From the IMG/VR virus record IMGVR_UViG_3300035001_000007, positions 1-38,350 of that record: a DNA stretch of 38,350 nt; one strand, given 5' to 3'. How positions within the stretch are numbered: the first letter of the stretch is position 1; the number at the start of each line of letters is the position of its first letter. Made by a program: the position numbers and the translations under genes. This stretch comes from a virus. Under the pieces are notes generated by a model that saw only the letters and a program-made list of their open reading frames with translations, made no database searches and had not been told where the DNA came from. Below are positions 1 to 7,642 of the stretch, piece by piece.

Positions 1-1272
1 ATGCCTTCGTCTTCTTCCACCGTGGTTCCGATCCAGCCCGCGCCGCAGGCCGGCGCGCCACAGGCCAACGACGTGCTGCACTGGATGCGGCCCGGCCCGC
101 TGCAGCTCGCGGCGCTGCCGCCGCTGTCGCTCTACATCCATCTGCCCTGGTGCCTGCGCAAGTGCCCGTACTGCGACTTCAACTCGCACGAGTGGCGCGC
201 CGCGAGCGCCGCCGAGGTCGACGGCATTCCCGAAGCCGCGTACATCGACGCGCTCGTTGCCGACCTCGACGCCGCGCTGCCGCTCATCTGGGGCCGCAGC
301 GTCCACACCATCTTCATCGGCGGCGGAACCCCGAGCCTCTTTTCGCCGCAGGCCATCGACCGCCTGATCGGCGACGTGCGCGCCCGCCTCAAGCTCGCGC
401 CCGACTGCGAGATCACGCTCGAGGCCAACCCCGGCACCTTCGAGCGCAACCGCTTTCGCGCTTATCGCGCCGCCGGCGTCACGCGCCTGTCGGTGGGCGT
501 GCAGAGCTTCAACGACGAGCACCTGAAGGCGCTCGGCCGCGTGCACGACCGCGCGCAAGCCATTGCCGCCGCCGAAGAGGCCGCGAGCGCATTCGACACC
601 TTCAACCTCGACCTGATGTACGCGCTGCCGGGCCAGACCCTCGAGGGGCTCGACACCGATCTGTCGCAGGCGCTCGCGCTCGCGCCGCCGCACCTGTCGG
701 TGTATCACCTCACCATCGAGCCCAACACCTGGTTCGCCAAGTTTCCGCCGACGCTGCCCGAGGACGACATGGCCTACGCCATGCTCGACCGCATCACCGA
801 GCGCACGGCCGCGGTGGGCATGCAGCGCTACGAGGTGTCGGCCTATGCAAAGAGCGGCCATGTATGCGCGCACAACCTCAACTACTGGCAGTTCGGCGAC
901 TACCTCGGCATCGGCGCCGGCGCGCACAGCAAGCTCAGCTTCGCCCACCGCATCGTGCGCCAGGTGCGCTTTCGCGAGCCGCGCCTCTACATGGAGAACG
1001 CCCGCGCCGGCACGGCCGTGTCGCAGAGCGACGAGGTCGGCCTGGCCGATCTGCCGTTCGAGTTCATGCTCAATGCGCTGCGGCTGAAGGAGGGCTTCAC
1101 CCTGCCGCAGTTCAGCGAGCGCACCGGGCTTGCGATGACGAGCATCCAGAAAGGCCTGGAAGAAGCCGAGCGCAAGGGTTTGGTCGCGCGCGACCTGCAC
1201 CGCGTGTGGCCCACCGAGCGCGGGCTGGATTTTTTGAGCGACCTGCAGTCATTGTTCCTGCCTGAGGACTGA
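1..1272 (+). CDS. hemW: HemW-like radical SAM heme chaperone
   Basis: A 423-residue radical SAM protein of the HemW/HemN family. The iron-sulfur binding CX3CX2C motif is Cys51, Cys55 and Cys58, preceded by YIHLPW, and the SAM-binding GGGTPS motif is at about 107-112. The family inserts or handles heme and was long annotated as oxygen-independent coproporphyrinogen III oxidase; the CX3CX2C spacing and the GIGAGAHS segment near 302-309 are shared by HemN and HemW, and the length fits HemW rather than the longer HemN. The start is the first base of the window, so its upstream signals are not visible. This is a chromosomal gene and defines the left flank of the prophage; it ends 35 bp before a tRNA gene. 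Codon use is high-GC and uniform. Confidence 0.95.
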   Translation: MPSSSSTVVPIQPAPQAGAPQANDVLHWMRPGPLQLAALPPLSLYIHLPWCLRKCPYCDFNSHEWRAASAAEVDGIPEAAYIDALVADLDAALPLIWGRSVHTIFIGGGTPSLFSPQAIDRLIGDVRARLKLAPDCEITLEANPGTFERNRFRAYRAAGVTRLSVGVQSFNDEHLKALGRVHDRAQAIAAAEEAASAFDTFNLDLMYALPGQTLEGLDTDLSQALALAPPHLSVYHLTIEPNTWFAKFPPTLPEDDMAYAMLDRITERTAAVGMQRYEVSAYAKSGHVCAHNLNYWQFGDYLGIGAGAHSKLSFAHRIVRQVRFREPRLYMENARAGTAVSQSDEVGLADLPFEFMLNALRLKEGFTLPQFSERTGLAMTSIQKGLEEAERKGLVARDLHRVWPTERGLDFLSDLQSLFLPED

Positions 1273-1281
1273 ATGACTTCG

Positions 1282-1304
1282 GCCGGCGGCGTAAAATCGC
1301 CGGC
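1282..1304 (+). promoter_or_regulatory. Hairpin and -10-like box before tRNA-Ser
   Basis: GCCGGCG (1282-1288) and CGCCGGC (1298-1304) form a 7-bp perfect stem. The loop contains TAAAAT (1292-1297), a near-consensus -10 box 10 bp before the tRNA 5' end. No good -35 box lies at the right distance. It may be the tRNA promoter, a weak terminator for hemW, or both; the sequence cannot separate these. Confidence 0.35.
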
Positions 1305-1307
1305 TCC

Positions 1308-1395
1308 GGAGAGTTGGGTGAGTGGTTTAAACCAGCAGTCTTGAAAACTGCCGACGTGAAAGCGTCCGTGAGTTCGAATCTCACACTCTCCGCCA
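1308..1395 (+). tRNA. tRNA-Ser (anticodon TGA)
   Basis: An 88-base gene including the encoded CCA. The acceptor stem is GGAGAGT (1308-1314) against ACTCTCC (1385-1391), with discriminator G1392 and CCA at 1393-1395. The anticodon stem-loop reads GCAGT-CTTGAAA-ACTGC, giving anticodon TGA for Ser codon UCA. A long variable arm and the T-loop TTCGAAT are visible, as expected for a class II tRNA. tRNA genes of this class are common integration targets, and the integrase gene begins 160 bp downstream in the same direction. Confidence 0.96.
1370..1395 (+). other. Candidate attL (tRNA-Ser 3' end)
   Basis: The T-arm and acceptor 3' strand of the tRNA form the expected left attachment site because the integrase lies directly downstream. 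This is inferred from position only: no second copy of this 3' end was found anywhere to the right in the window, so the core sequence cannot be delimited. Confidence 0.35.
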
Positions 1396-1418
1396 GAATC
1401 CGTCTGTGGCAATTTTTT

Positions 1419-1452
1419 AAAGTCCCGCGCAGTCCATGCGACGGGACTTTTT
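1419..1452 (+). terminator. Rho-independent terminator after tRNA-Ser
   Basis: AAAGTCCCG (1419-1427) pairs perfectly with CGGGACTTT (1442-1450), followed by a run of T to 1452. It ends the tRNA transcript before the integrase. If the element recombines within the tRNA, this terminator lies on the element side of the junction. Confidence 0.8.
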
Positions 1453-1519
1453 CATTGGGGAAAGCGTCCATTTGCATCCAGAAGGGTCTGCCTCAGACCA
1501 TCCCTAGCCAGCTCCCGAT

Positions 1520-1557
1520 CATGGTATCAATCGTGGTATTTTCAAGCCGATACCATG
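1520..1557. promoter_or_regulatory. Inverted repeat over the integrase start (arm-type or autoregulatory site)
   Basis: CATGGTATC (1520-1528) and GATACCATG (1549-1557) are a perfect 9-bp inverted repeat, and a third TGGTAT lies between them at 1534-1539. The right arm contains the integrase ATG (1555). TGGTAT-type repeats in front of integrases with this N-terminal domain are plausibly arm-binding sites of the integrase; binding here would also block its own expression. The function is inferred. Confidence 0.45.
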
Positions 1558-2697
1558 ACCCTCACCGTAAAAGCTGTTGACGCTGCCAAACCGCGAGAGA
1601 AGGCCTACAAGCTGGCCGACGCGCACGGCCTTTATTTGTTCGTCTCGCCGACTGGGGCGAAGAGTTGGCGTGCCAACTTCATCGCCGGCGGGAAGCAGAA
1701 GACGAAGACTTACGGGCTCTACCCTGCGTTGAGCCTGGCCGACGCACGGAAAGAGCATGCTGCCGCCCGAGAAGGGCCGCCGGTCGCCGCGGCGGCGCCC
1801 ACCTTTGAGGTGGTCGCTCGCGATTGGCTCAAGGCGAAGCTGCCTACCCTTTCCAATGGCAAGCATCAGATTCAGGTAGAGAACACCTTGGAGCGGTATG
1901 CATTTCCACTGCTTGGCTCGCGTCCCATCGATGCCATACCGCGTTCGGAGCTGGTCGCGGTGGTACGCGCTGCGCAGGCGGGCGGGAAGATCGAAACCGG
2001 CCATCGCGTGGCGAGCCGCATATCGGCGGTCTTCGACTTCGCGCAAGACACTGGCCTACTTCAGCAGCACGGCGCGGCTGGGTTAACGCGCGTGCTCATC
2101 GCGCGCAAGACGAAGAAGCCTATGGCGAGCATCCCGGCGGAAGATGCCGGCGAGCTGATGCGCGCCATCGATGGCTATGAAGACTCGGTGACTCGACTCG
2201 GTCTGCAGCTACTGGCTCACACGTTCGTTCGGGTCGGCGAGCTGCGGGGCATGCTGTGGGGCGAGCTGAAAGAAAAGGGGGCAGTTTGGGTGGTGCCAGA
2301 GGTGCGCATGAAGATGCGCATTCCGCATGTGGTGCCCCTTTCGCGGCAGGCTCAAGCAATCCTTGCAACGCTGCGCGAGATGAGCGGAGACGGCGCGCTC
2401 GTGCTCGACTCACCGATCCATCCCGGTCATCCGCTGTCGGAGAACACGTTTTTGTTCGCTTTGTACCGCCTGGGTTACCGTGGACGCATGACGGCGCACG
2501 GCTTCCGGGCGTTGGCCTCGACGGTGCTGAATGAGCAATCAGGCTTCCCTCATGACGTCATTGAGCGGCAGCTCGCGCATAAGGAGACCGATGCAGTTCG
2601 CGCGGCATACAACCGCGCGGAATACCTCACCCAGCGCCGTGAACTCATGCAGTGGTGGTCGGACTGGCTCGAATCGGCTCATGGCGGGAGTCGATAG
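1555..2697 (+). CDS. int: Tyrosine integrase (DUF4102-type arm domain)
   Basis: A 380-residue site-specific recombinase. Residues 1-75 match the arm-DNA-binding domain of P4/prophage integrases (KAYKLADAHGLYLFVSPTG, then KTYGLYPALSLADAR). A core-binding SAM-like domain follows at about 83-180. The catalytic residues are present: Arg226 in VRVGELR, His315 and Arg318 in HGFR, His342 in LAHKE and nucleophile Tyr352 in AAYNRAEY. The ATG at 1555 lies in an inverted repeat and lacks a clear ribosome binding site. The position beside tRNA-Ser identifies it as the integrase of this prophage. The candidate excisionase is not adjacent but ends the opposing early operon (4990-5211). Confidence 0.96.
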   Translation: MTLTVKAVDAAKPREKAYKLADAHGLYLFVSPTGAKSWRANFIAGGKQKTKTYGLYPALSLADARKEHAAAREGPPVAAAAPTFEVVARDWLKAKLPTLSNGKHQIQVENTLERYAFPLLGSRPIDAIPRSELVAVVRAAQAGGKIETGHRVASRISAVFDFAQDTGLLQQHGAAGLTRVLIARKTKKPMASIPAEDAGELMRAIDGYEDSVTRLGLQLLAHTFVRVGELRGMLWGELKEKGAVWVVPEVRMKMRIPHVVPLSRQAQAILATLREMSGDGALVLDSPIHPGHPLSENTFLFALYRLGYRGRMTAHGFRALASTVLNEQSGFPHDVIERQLAHKETDAVRAAYNRAEYLTQRRELMQWWSDWLESAHGGSR

Positions 2698-2740
2698 ACC
2701 TGAAAGGCTTACGCATTGGGCTACCGCTCGAATCGTGCCG

Positions 2741-3424
2741 CTATTTTTCGGCCGCTGCTTTGGCCGCCCGCTTCTTTCCCGCCTTCGAGGTGACGCCGCT
2801 TGCGTCCTTTGGATCAACGTGCAACTGCACGCAGATGTGCCATGTCTGGTATTGAAAGCCCGTTGATTGATGGTCGTGTTCGGACATGAATGCAAAAGGC
2901 GCCATGCGTGTGCAATCCGAAAATTGGACATTCGTAGCCTCTGGCAGGGTGCCAATGGTTCGCTTCCATTCCTCTATAAGATGCTTAGAGTCGGGCCTGC
3001 GTAAATAGCCGATGAGCGCACCGTACCCCTTGCCATTTTGGTCGGTGCCAATCGAATACCGGGTTGTTAGCTGTTTAAATCCTTCGGCAATGCTGGTGAC
3101 CGAATCGTACTTTTTGGCTTCACCGATCCATTTATAACCATGCTCTAGATTTTCAATGTAGATATCTACATTCCCACCGGCCGATTGCTGCCGTGCCTTG
3201 AAGCCTGCACCTTCCAAGAACATGATGATTCTTGTGGTGGTCGCATCTTCCGATTCATTTTCAATGATGTGTTTATGGTTTTCTAACGACCCGATGCATC
3301 TCTGTATTTGATCGTACAAGCCATTCACAAAATCTTCGTAAGATGAAACTGTTAGCTTGGCTACGTAGCCGGCCAACATAGCATCTAAGGCTTGAAGACG
3401 TAGCGCGTCCGCCACCGTTGTCAT
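2741..3424 (-). CDS. Unknown protein with PD-(D/E)XK nuclease motifs (cassette gene C)
   Basis: A 227-residue protein, third gene of an unrecognised operon. Residues 50-122 carry the pattern of a restriction-endonuclease-like fold: acidic helix residues Glu55/57/59, a predicted strand with Asp87 in GNVDIYI, GEAK with Glu102 and Lys104, and a following helix with Gln118 in FKQL. This spacing fits PD-(D/E)XK nucleases, so DNA or RNA cleavage is a reasonable inference. The C-terminal half (125-205) is unrecognised. The last 15 residues are a Lys/Ala-rich tail encoded by abruptly GC-rich DNA, unlike the lower-GC body. The start overlaps the stop of gene B by 4 bp (ATGA), so the two are translationally coupled. 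It converges on the integrase with a 43-bp gap. An Mrr-like or toxin role cannot be told apart. Confidence 0.75.
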   Translation of the reverse strand: MTTVADALRLQALDAMLAGYVAKLTVSSYEDFVNGLYDQIQRCIGSLENHKHIIENESEDATTTRIIMFLEGAGFKARQQSAGGNVDIYIENLEHGYKWIGEAKKYDSVTSIAEGFKQLTTRYSIGTDQNGKGYGALIGYLRRPDSKHLIEEWKRTIGTLPEATNVQFSDCTRMAPFAFMSEHDHQSTGFQYQTWHICVQLHVDPKDASGVTSKAGKKRAAKAAAEK

Positions 3425-3837
3425 TCGTGGATCAAGCGCTTCGGGAATGATTCGTCGGGGTAATAGAAGATTAATACGCGTCCAGCAAGATCTTGGGCGG
3501 GCTCGCCGCTGAAAGGGTCAATGCTGTTTTGTATTGCATCTACAAATGCTGTGCGCGAAATGTTGTGAATTTCTTCATTTTCATCCACGTATTCAAATCC
3601 AACACTTAGGTATCCAATAGCATCACCTGATAAAGCCTGCAACGTCTTCAGAATAGCAACGTCTGATTTTTCGTTGTGGGGTAACTTGCAGAGCTGTTTT
3701 ACGAAGCCGAGATTAATGTGGCGAACATTCCTGTGTTCATCCACATAGCCAAAAATGGACGCAGCAATGCTCGGTTCAAGCGCATCTTCTCCGAAGATGG
3801 CTCGTACCTTGTCAAGTGCTATGTTCAAGTAGCTCAT
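3421..3837 (-). CDS. Unknown small protein (cassette gene B)
   Basis: A 138-residue protein that I do not recognise. It is mixed alpha/beta and acidic, with no membrane segment, signal peptide or Walker motif. Repeated short strands such as GYLSVGFEYVDENEEI and the ending GRVLIFYYPDESF suggest a compact soluble domain. It lies 17 bp after gene A and overlaps gene C by 4 bp, so the three are almost certainly one transcript. Base composition is visibly lower in GC than the phage genes around it, which points to transfer as a unit. By position it could be the adaptor, immunity or regulatory member of a three-component system, but this is only inference from context. Confidence 0.7.
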   Translation of the reverse strand: MSYLNIALDKVRAIFGEDALEPSIAASIFGYVDEHRNVRHINLGFVKQLCKLPHNEKSDVAILKTLQALSGDAIGYLSVGFEYVDENEEIHNISRTAFVDAIQNSIDPFSGEPAQDLAGRVLIFYYPDESFPKRLIHE

Positions 3838-3854
3838 CTCGTGAAGTAGACACC

Positions 3855-4928
3855 CTACGTGGTGCTGTGCGCAACTAGCTTATTGGCTATGACTGTTACT
3901 GCGCTGTCAGTAGTGCAAAAAATTTCAGCGTACCTAACGTAGGCGCCTTGGTTGGAAAGATCACCGACATTGATTTTTATGCGCGCCTTCGCTTCGCCAG
4001 CTCCGCCGGGAAGCGTTGCCCAATGTAGACTAATGTCGTGAACAGTAATGACCCCAACCTTTAAAACTCCCGCCGCGTGAAAGTCCTCTGTTCTTAAGTC
4101 ATCCTCAGAGGTTAATTGCTCCTTCTTTTGGGATTGTGACGGTGCGCGAAAAGCCAAACGCTTAATCTTTCCCTCATTCGCATCTAAGTACATCGAGTTA
4201 ATGCAGCTGTATAAATTCAGCGGGCTATTGTTTTCGTAGACTGAAAGGAGTTGGCCGCAGCGATTCGCGACCATGGCTAGAATCGCTGTACATCTCTCTT
4301 CAGAATCCTCGTCGCTGCTCATCCGGTTTGGCTGATCTACTAAAACTTCGATTCGCTTCAAACCGGGACGAAAATTAAAAACGTCGAAAATTTGATAAGG
4401 CGATCTTTTGATGGCTACAACGCGGTCATACCCCTCAAACGCAGTTTGAACCGCCTGATTGAAATGGTTGATTTCATAGGGCGTCTTGTCATACTCGATT
4501 CTTGTCGCGCAAAACACAAGCGAAACGTCTGAGTTTTCTCGATAAATTACGTTTGAAAGAAACAGCTCGCCGGTTTTTCCTGACAGTTGAGTGGGTGTCA
4601 GCGGAAGAGGAAAAGTCGCGGCATACGGTCCAGCCGCGGCGAGGCCCAATAGCCCACTGGAGATCGCTGCAATTTCGTCATCTTCGAGATGGAAAATATG
4701 CAAATCTTTTTGTCCCGCTACTGCTCGGTTAAGAATTAGCTTTGACAACTGCGCGCCGATGGCGGCTTGATCTTCTGCGGAGTAGTCGCCGATTTTGTCG
4801 GGCAGCTTGTCCCAACCTCCACCGGCTTCTTTATCGACGCGAGCGAGAGCTTCCCGAACTGCCGCAAAAGGATGTTTCTGTTCCCGCAGGGCGGAAAGCA
4901 ATCTGCCTAGTTCTGTTGATAGCGCCAC
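3855..4928 (-). CDS. Unknown protein (cassette gene A)
   Basis: First gene of the three-gene minus-strand cassette, about 357 residues. I do not recognise the family. The first 85 residues are predicted helical and basic/acidic. The middle (about 120-240) alternates strands and helices (SLVFCATRIEYD, YDRVVAIKRSPYQIFDVFNF, KRIEVLVDQPNR). The C-terminal 90 residues look like a beta domain. No P-loop, helicase, TIR or obvious nuclease motif is seen. The start is uncertain: a GTG at 4928 has GGAGG four bases upstream and is chosen here; a TTG at 4949 is in frame but has no ribosome binding site. The gene begins 61 bp after the AlpA-like gene, with no convincing own promoter. GC is below that of the surrounding phage genes. 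Confidence 0.7.
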   Translation of the reverse strand: MALSTELGRLLSALREQKHPFAAVREALARVDKEAGGGWDKLPDKIGDYSAEDQAAIGAQLSKLILNRAVAGQKDLHIFHLEDDEIAAISSGLLGLAAAGPYAATFPLPLTPTQLSGKTGELFLSNVIYRENSDVSLVFCATRIEYDKTPYEINHFNQAVQTAFEGYDRVVAIKRSPYQIFDVFNFRPGLKRIEVLVDQPNRMSSDEDSEERCTAILAMVANRCGQLLSVYENNSPLNLYSCINSMYLDANEGKIKRLAFRAPSQSQKKEQLTSEDDLRTEDFHAAGVLKVGVITVHDISLHWATLPGGAGEAKARIKINVGDLSNQGAYVRYAEIFCTTDSAVTVIANKLVAHSTT

Positions 4929-4989
4929 GACTCCTCCATTTGTAAACAATCGTAGCAGGCCTCCGAGCGTGGCGCTATCTGGGGTCCAC

Positions 4990-5211
4990 CTAGGAGGCTT
5001 CGTCCTGAGCGGTTTGGGTTGATCGGAGAGAGTCCGAGTCGACGAAATTTCTGAGGTCTACGACTCGCCACCGGGTAAGGCCGGCGACCCTGACGGGCTG
5101 CGGGAGTTGGTTCAGCTTAACTTTGCTCCAGAAGGTGGACCGCCCCATCGAAAGCATCCTTGCTGCCTCTAGTGCTGGTACTAGAAGTCTCTCACTGGCT
5201 GTGTTGTTCAT
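4990..5211 (-). CDS. AlpA-like DNA-binding protein / putative excisionase
   Basis: A 73-residue protein of the AlpA/MerR-like excisionase type. Residues 11-33 (LVPALEAARMLSMGRSTFWS region) form a helix-turn-helix, followed by the typical LPQPVRVAGLTRWRVVDLRNFV wing with conserved arginine and tryptophan. Proteins of this family regulate prophage integrases or act as recombination directionality factors. The ATG at 5211 overlaps the preceding stop by 4 bp (ATGA). It is the last gene of the early-left operon, where a directionality factor is expected in lambdoid phages. An upstream in-frame extension to 5439 exists but overlaps the previous gene fully and is not protein-like. Confidence 0.85.
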   Translation of the reverse strand: MNNTASERLLVPALEAARMLSMGRSTFWSKVKLNQLPQPVRVAGLTRWRVVDLRNFVDSDSLRSTQTAQDEAS

Positions 5212-5654
5212 GCGGTGGTTCCTGCTTCTTCGCGTTGGCGATAGGTGCGCGCGATTGATTCGCCGAAGGCATCGAACATCTGTTTTGGCGAGCTGTTGCG
5301 GATGATTTCTTCGCAGACTTCGAGGCCGGCCGCCATGGCCTGCAGGCCCGGACCGTCGAAGCCGTAGCGGCCATGCCGGCCGCGGATCGCATCGCAGCGG
5401 TGTAGCGCATCGGCGGCGTCTTGCAGCGGTGCGAGGCACAGCTCGTCGATGCTCTCGGCGCGGATCAGCGCGGCGTTGAAGGTCGAGGCGAGCCGGTCGA
5501 ATAGCTCGTCATCGGTGCTGCCTGCTTTCAGATCTGCGAAGGCGCTGTAGAGCTTGGCTGTGATGTCGTCGCCCCTGGCGTTCGGATGCACCTGGCGCGC
5601 TGCGAGTGTGGCGCCGAAGGTGGCCGCGCTGGCGCGGCGGCTGTTTCGCTTCAT
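5208..5654 (-). CDS. Unknown early phage protein
   Basis: A 148-residue protein without a recognised domain. Its N-terminus is basic (MKRNSRRAS), and the rest is predicted largely helical with an acidic C-terminal half (CEEIIRN, MFDAFGESIARTYRQREE). It overlaps the methyltransferase stop by 4 bp at its start and the AlpA-like gene by 4 bp at its end, so it is translationally coupled on both sides. Phage early operons often carry such small regulatory or host-takeover proteins. There is no sign of a membrane segment. Function is unknown. Confidence 0.75.
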   Translation of the reverse strand: MKRNSRRASAATFGATLAARQVHPNARGDDITAKLYSAFADLKAGSTDDELFDRLASTFNAALIRAESIDELCLAPLQDAADALHRCDAIRGRHGRYGFDGPGLQAMAAGLEVCEEIIRNSSPKQMFDAFGESIARTYRQREEAGTTA

Positions 5655-6565
5655 GCGGCCTCCAGGATTCCGGCGATCACGTCGCGCGCAACCGGCGGGC
5701 ATACGGCATTGCCGAGCATGTGGACCGCTTGGCGGTGTTGCTCGGGGAGCTTGTAGCTTGCGGGGAAACCCATTGCGTCGCGGTTCTCGGCGGCCGTAAG
5801 CATCCGCATGCGCGAGCCATCGACGACAGCCCAACGGTCCACGGTGGTGACGGTCCCCAGTGGCCGCGATAGGCACCGGCCGGTGAGGCCCGACCCGCTG
5901 CCGTAGTACGGCATGAGAAAGCGCTCGCCGAAGCGTGCTCGACCGGCCGCTACGCGCGCAAGGGTTGCGGCGCTGCGGCCTGGCCGATGGATGTCCGCCC
6001 ATTTGCCCGTCTCGAAATTGATGAATCGGTTTGCACCGACGTGTGCGCGCGGTTCGAAGCGGAGCTGCAGTGGGTTCTTGCTGCGCGTGCAGACGATGAA
6101 GAGCCGGCGGCGATGCTGTGGAACCCCATGGTCCGCGGCGTCGATGACGTGCAGCGCTAGCGAATAGCCGAGGGCTTCTATTGCTTGGCGCCACGCAGGG
6201 AAGAGCGCCCATTTCAGGAACTCGGGTACGTTCTCGGCGACCCCTGCGGCGGGCCGATGGAATTCGAGTGCGGATACCACCGCCCATGCCGTGCTCCGTA
6301 GTGCATCATGGTGCGGCTTCTCTTTGCCGCGCGCCGGTGTGTGGCCTTGGCATGCCGGCGACGCAAGCAAGAGGTCGTGCGCCGGCACATCGCGCCAATC
6401 TGCTTGATGCAGATCCTGGCATGCGTGGGCGGTTTCGGGATGGTTGGCCGCGTGAACATCGACCGCGGCCTGCCAGTGGTTGGCCGCCCATACGACGGTG
6501 CAGCCTGCCTGTTCTGCGCCCGTGGAAAAGCCGCCGGCGCCAGCGAAAAGATCAGCGGCGTTCAT
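5651..6565 (-). CDS. DNA (cytosine-5-)-methyltransferase
   Basis: A 304-residue C5 methyltransferase that transfers a methyl group from SAM to cytosine in DNA. Motif I is DLFAGAGGFSTG (5-16), motif IV with the catalytic cysteine is SPACQGH (Cys72, with Ala in place of the usual second Pro), motif VI is ENV (111-113) and motif VIII is QHRRR (Q150, R152, R154). The target-recognition region is short, at about 170-240, and the C-terminal motif X (GNAVCPPVA) is present. No cognate restriction gene is adjacent, so it is most simply a solitary phage enzyme protecting its DNA or altering regulation. It overlaps both neighbours by 4 bp. Confidence 0.93.
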   Translation of the reverse strand: MNAADLFAGAGGFSTGAEQAGCTVVWAANHWQAAVDVHAANHPETAHACQDLHQADWRDVPAHDLLLASPACQGHTPARGKEKPHHDALRSTAWAVVSALEFHRPAAGVAENVPEFLKWALFPAWRQAIEALGYSLALHVIDAADHGVPQHRRRLFIVCTRSKNPLQLRFEPRAHVGANRFINFETGKWADIHRPGRSAATLARVAAGRARFGERFLMPYYGSGSGLTGRCLSRPLGTVTTVDRWAVVDGSRMRMLTAAENRDAMGFPASYKLPEQHRQAVHMLGNAVCPPVARDVIAGILEAA

Positions 6566-7290
6566 GCGGTCACCGTCACTTGCACGCGCGAACGGTCGAG
6601 GCCGAAGTCACGGGCGACGAATTCGGAGAGCACCAAGCCCTGCAGATGCCGCACGTCGTGCGCGTTGTTGATGACCGCGACCGGCTCGAAGCGTGCGCCA
6701 TCGGTCGCGCTGACGTGCGCGTTCTCCGCCTGGCCTGAGTAGCCGGGCCGGATCACTTGCCAGATTGCGCCGCCAGCCATGCGCAGCGAGTCGGCCTCGT
6801 TGTCGAATCGCACGTCAGTGACGACGAAGCGGGTTTCTCCCTCGCGCCGGTAGTAGGCGAGGCCGTTGATGAGCTGCTGAGTCCAATAGCGGGGCGACTG
6901 AGCGCGACGGTATTCCGTGCCCCACCACTGCATGATCTGCCGAGGGCTTCGCGGCTGATCGAGCCATGCGTCGCTGAGCGGCGTGCGGTGGTCGGGTGCT
7001 GCGGCGGAAAGCGACAGAACGACCGCAGCGAGGAAGTCGCGCGGGGCAAGGCGCATGCGAAGCCCGACTCTCTCAACGTTCTTGAGATGCGGGGTGCTGA
7101 GGTCGTCGAGCGAGAGGCTGAAGGCGGTCGCAATTTCGCCGCGCAGTGCGTCGGCGAAGGCCAATTTGCGGAAGCGCGCGTGCGCGACAAGAAGGTCGGC
7201 TACGGTGTCTTTGCCGACGCCGGCGTGGCCCGCAAGCCCGAGAAGGTGGTGAGGGCTGGTGCGCCTCACCGGCAGAGTGTTGTTGGTCAT
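6562..7290 (-). CDS. Putative deoxynucleoside monophosphate kinase (P-loop)
   Basis: A 242-residue P-loop protein. GLAGHAGVGKDTVA contains Walker A (G21-x4-G26-K27-D28-T29). The following FRKLAFADALR segment and the later TRFVVTDVRFDNEAD segment are typical of phage deoxynucleoside monophosphate kinases and related adenylate-kinase-like proteins. It would phosphorylate dNMPs for phage replication. Start at 7290 is chosen because the upstream frame is proline-rich and not protein-like; no clear ribosome binding site is seen, and it begins 10 bp after the preceding stop. It overlaps the methyltransferase start by 4 bp. Whether it acts with the methyltransferase in a base-modification route is unknown. 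Confidence 0.8.
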   Translation of the reverse strand: MTNNTLPVRRTSPHHLLGLAGHAGVGKDTVADLLVAHARFRKLAFADALRGEIATAFSLSLDDLSTPHLKNVERVGLRMRLAPRDFLAAVVLSLSAAAPDHRTPLSDAWLDQPRSPRQIMQWWGTEYRRAQSPRYWTQQLINGLAYYRREGETRFVVTDVRFDNEADSLRMAGGAIWQVIRPGYSGQAENAHVSATDGARFEPVAVINNAHDVRHLQGLVLSEFVARDFGLDRSRVQVTVTA

Positions 7291-7300
7291 GGTGTGGGTG

Positions 7301-7642
7301 CTAAGCGGGTTGGGCGGATGCGGGCGAGCGTGCGGGCAGCAGCTCGCATGAGGTGATGGCGGCGTGGGTTTCCGGCGACATGGCGCCGGGCATCGCGCGA
7401 GGGTTGGTGAGCACCAGGCGAAGGGCATCGCCGGCCTTGAGGTCGCGGTGCTGAGCGCGCCACGCCGCAGCGGCAGAGCCGATCCAGCGCGTCACGTAGA
7501 CCTCGACGGCGCGCGGTCCTTGGTTGTCGATGAGGCGCATCTTCAGAACGAACTCGCCCGCATCGTTCGTGTGCTGGCTGACCGCGGGGCGCCCTGGGCG
7601 GTCCTTGCTAACGAAGAAAACGCCGGTCGTGGTGGTGGTCAT
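7301..7642 (-). CDS. Unknown small early protein, possible OB-fold
   Basis: A 113-residue protein. It starts at 7642 with GAGG nine bases upstream and overlaps the preceding small gene by 4 bp. The alternating hydrophobic pattern (GVFFVSKD, EFVLKMRLIDNQ, RAVEVYVTRWIG, DALRLVLTNPRAM) suggests a small beta barrel, as in single-stranded DNA binding or related nucleic-acid proteins; this is a weak structural guess. The C-terminal 25 residues are low-complexity Ala/Pro/Ser. It lies in the early-left operon beside the nucleotide kinase, which fits a DNA-metabolism role. Confidence 0.7.
   Translation of the reverse strand: MTTTTTGVFFVSKDRPGRPAVSQHTNDAGEFVLKMRLIDNQGPRAVEVYVTRWIGSAAAAWRAQHRDLKAGDALRLVLTNPRAMPGAMSPETHAAITSCELLPARSPASAQPA

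Noticed and set aside
150-1265. Arg-rich alternate frame within hemW
   Set aside because: Typical third-frame shadow of a high-GC gene; hemW has all its family motifs in frame 1.
3855-4928. ABC-ATPase or other P-loop component of a known three-gene defence system
   Set aside because: No Walker A, Walker B or signature motif can be seen in gene A or B, so known ATPase-based systems do not fit.
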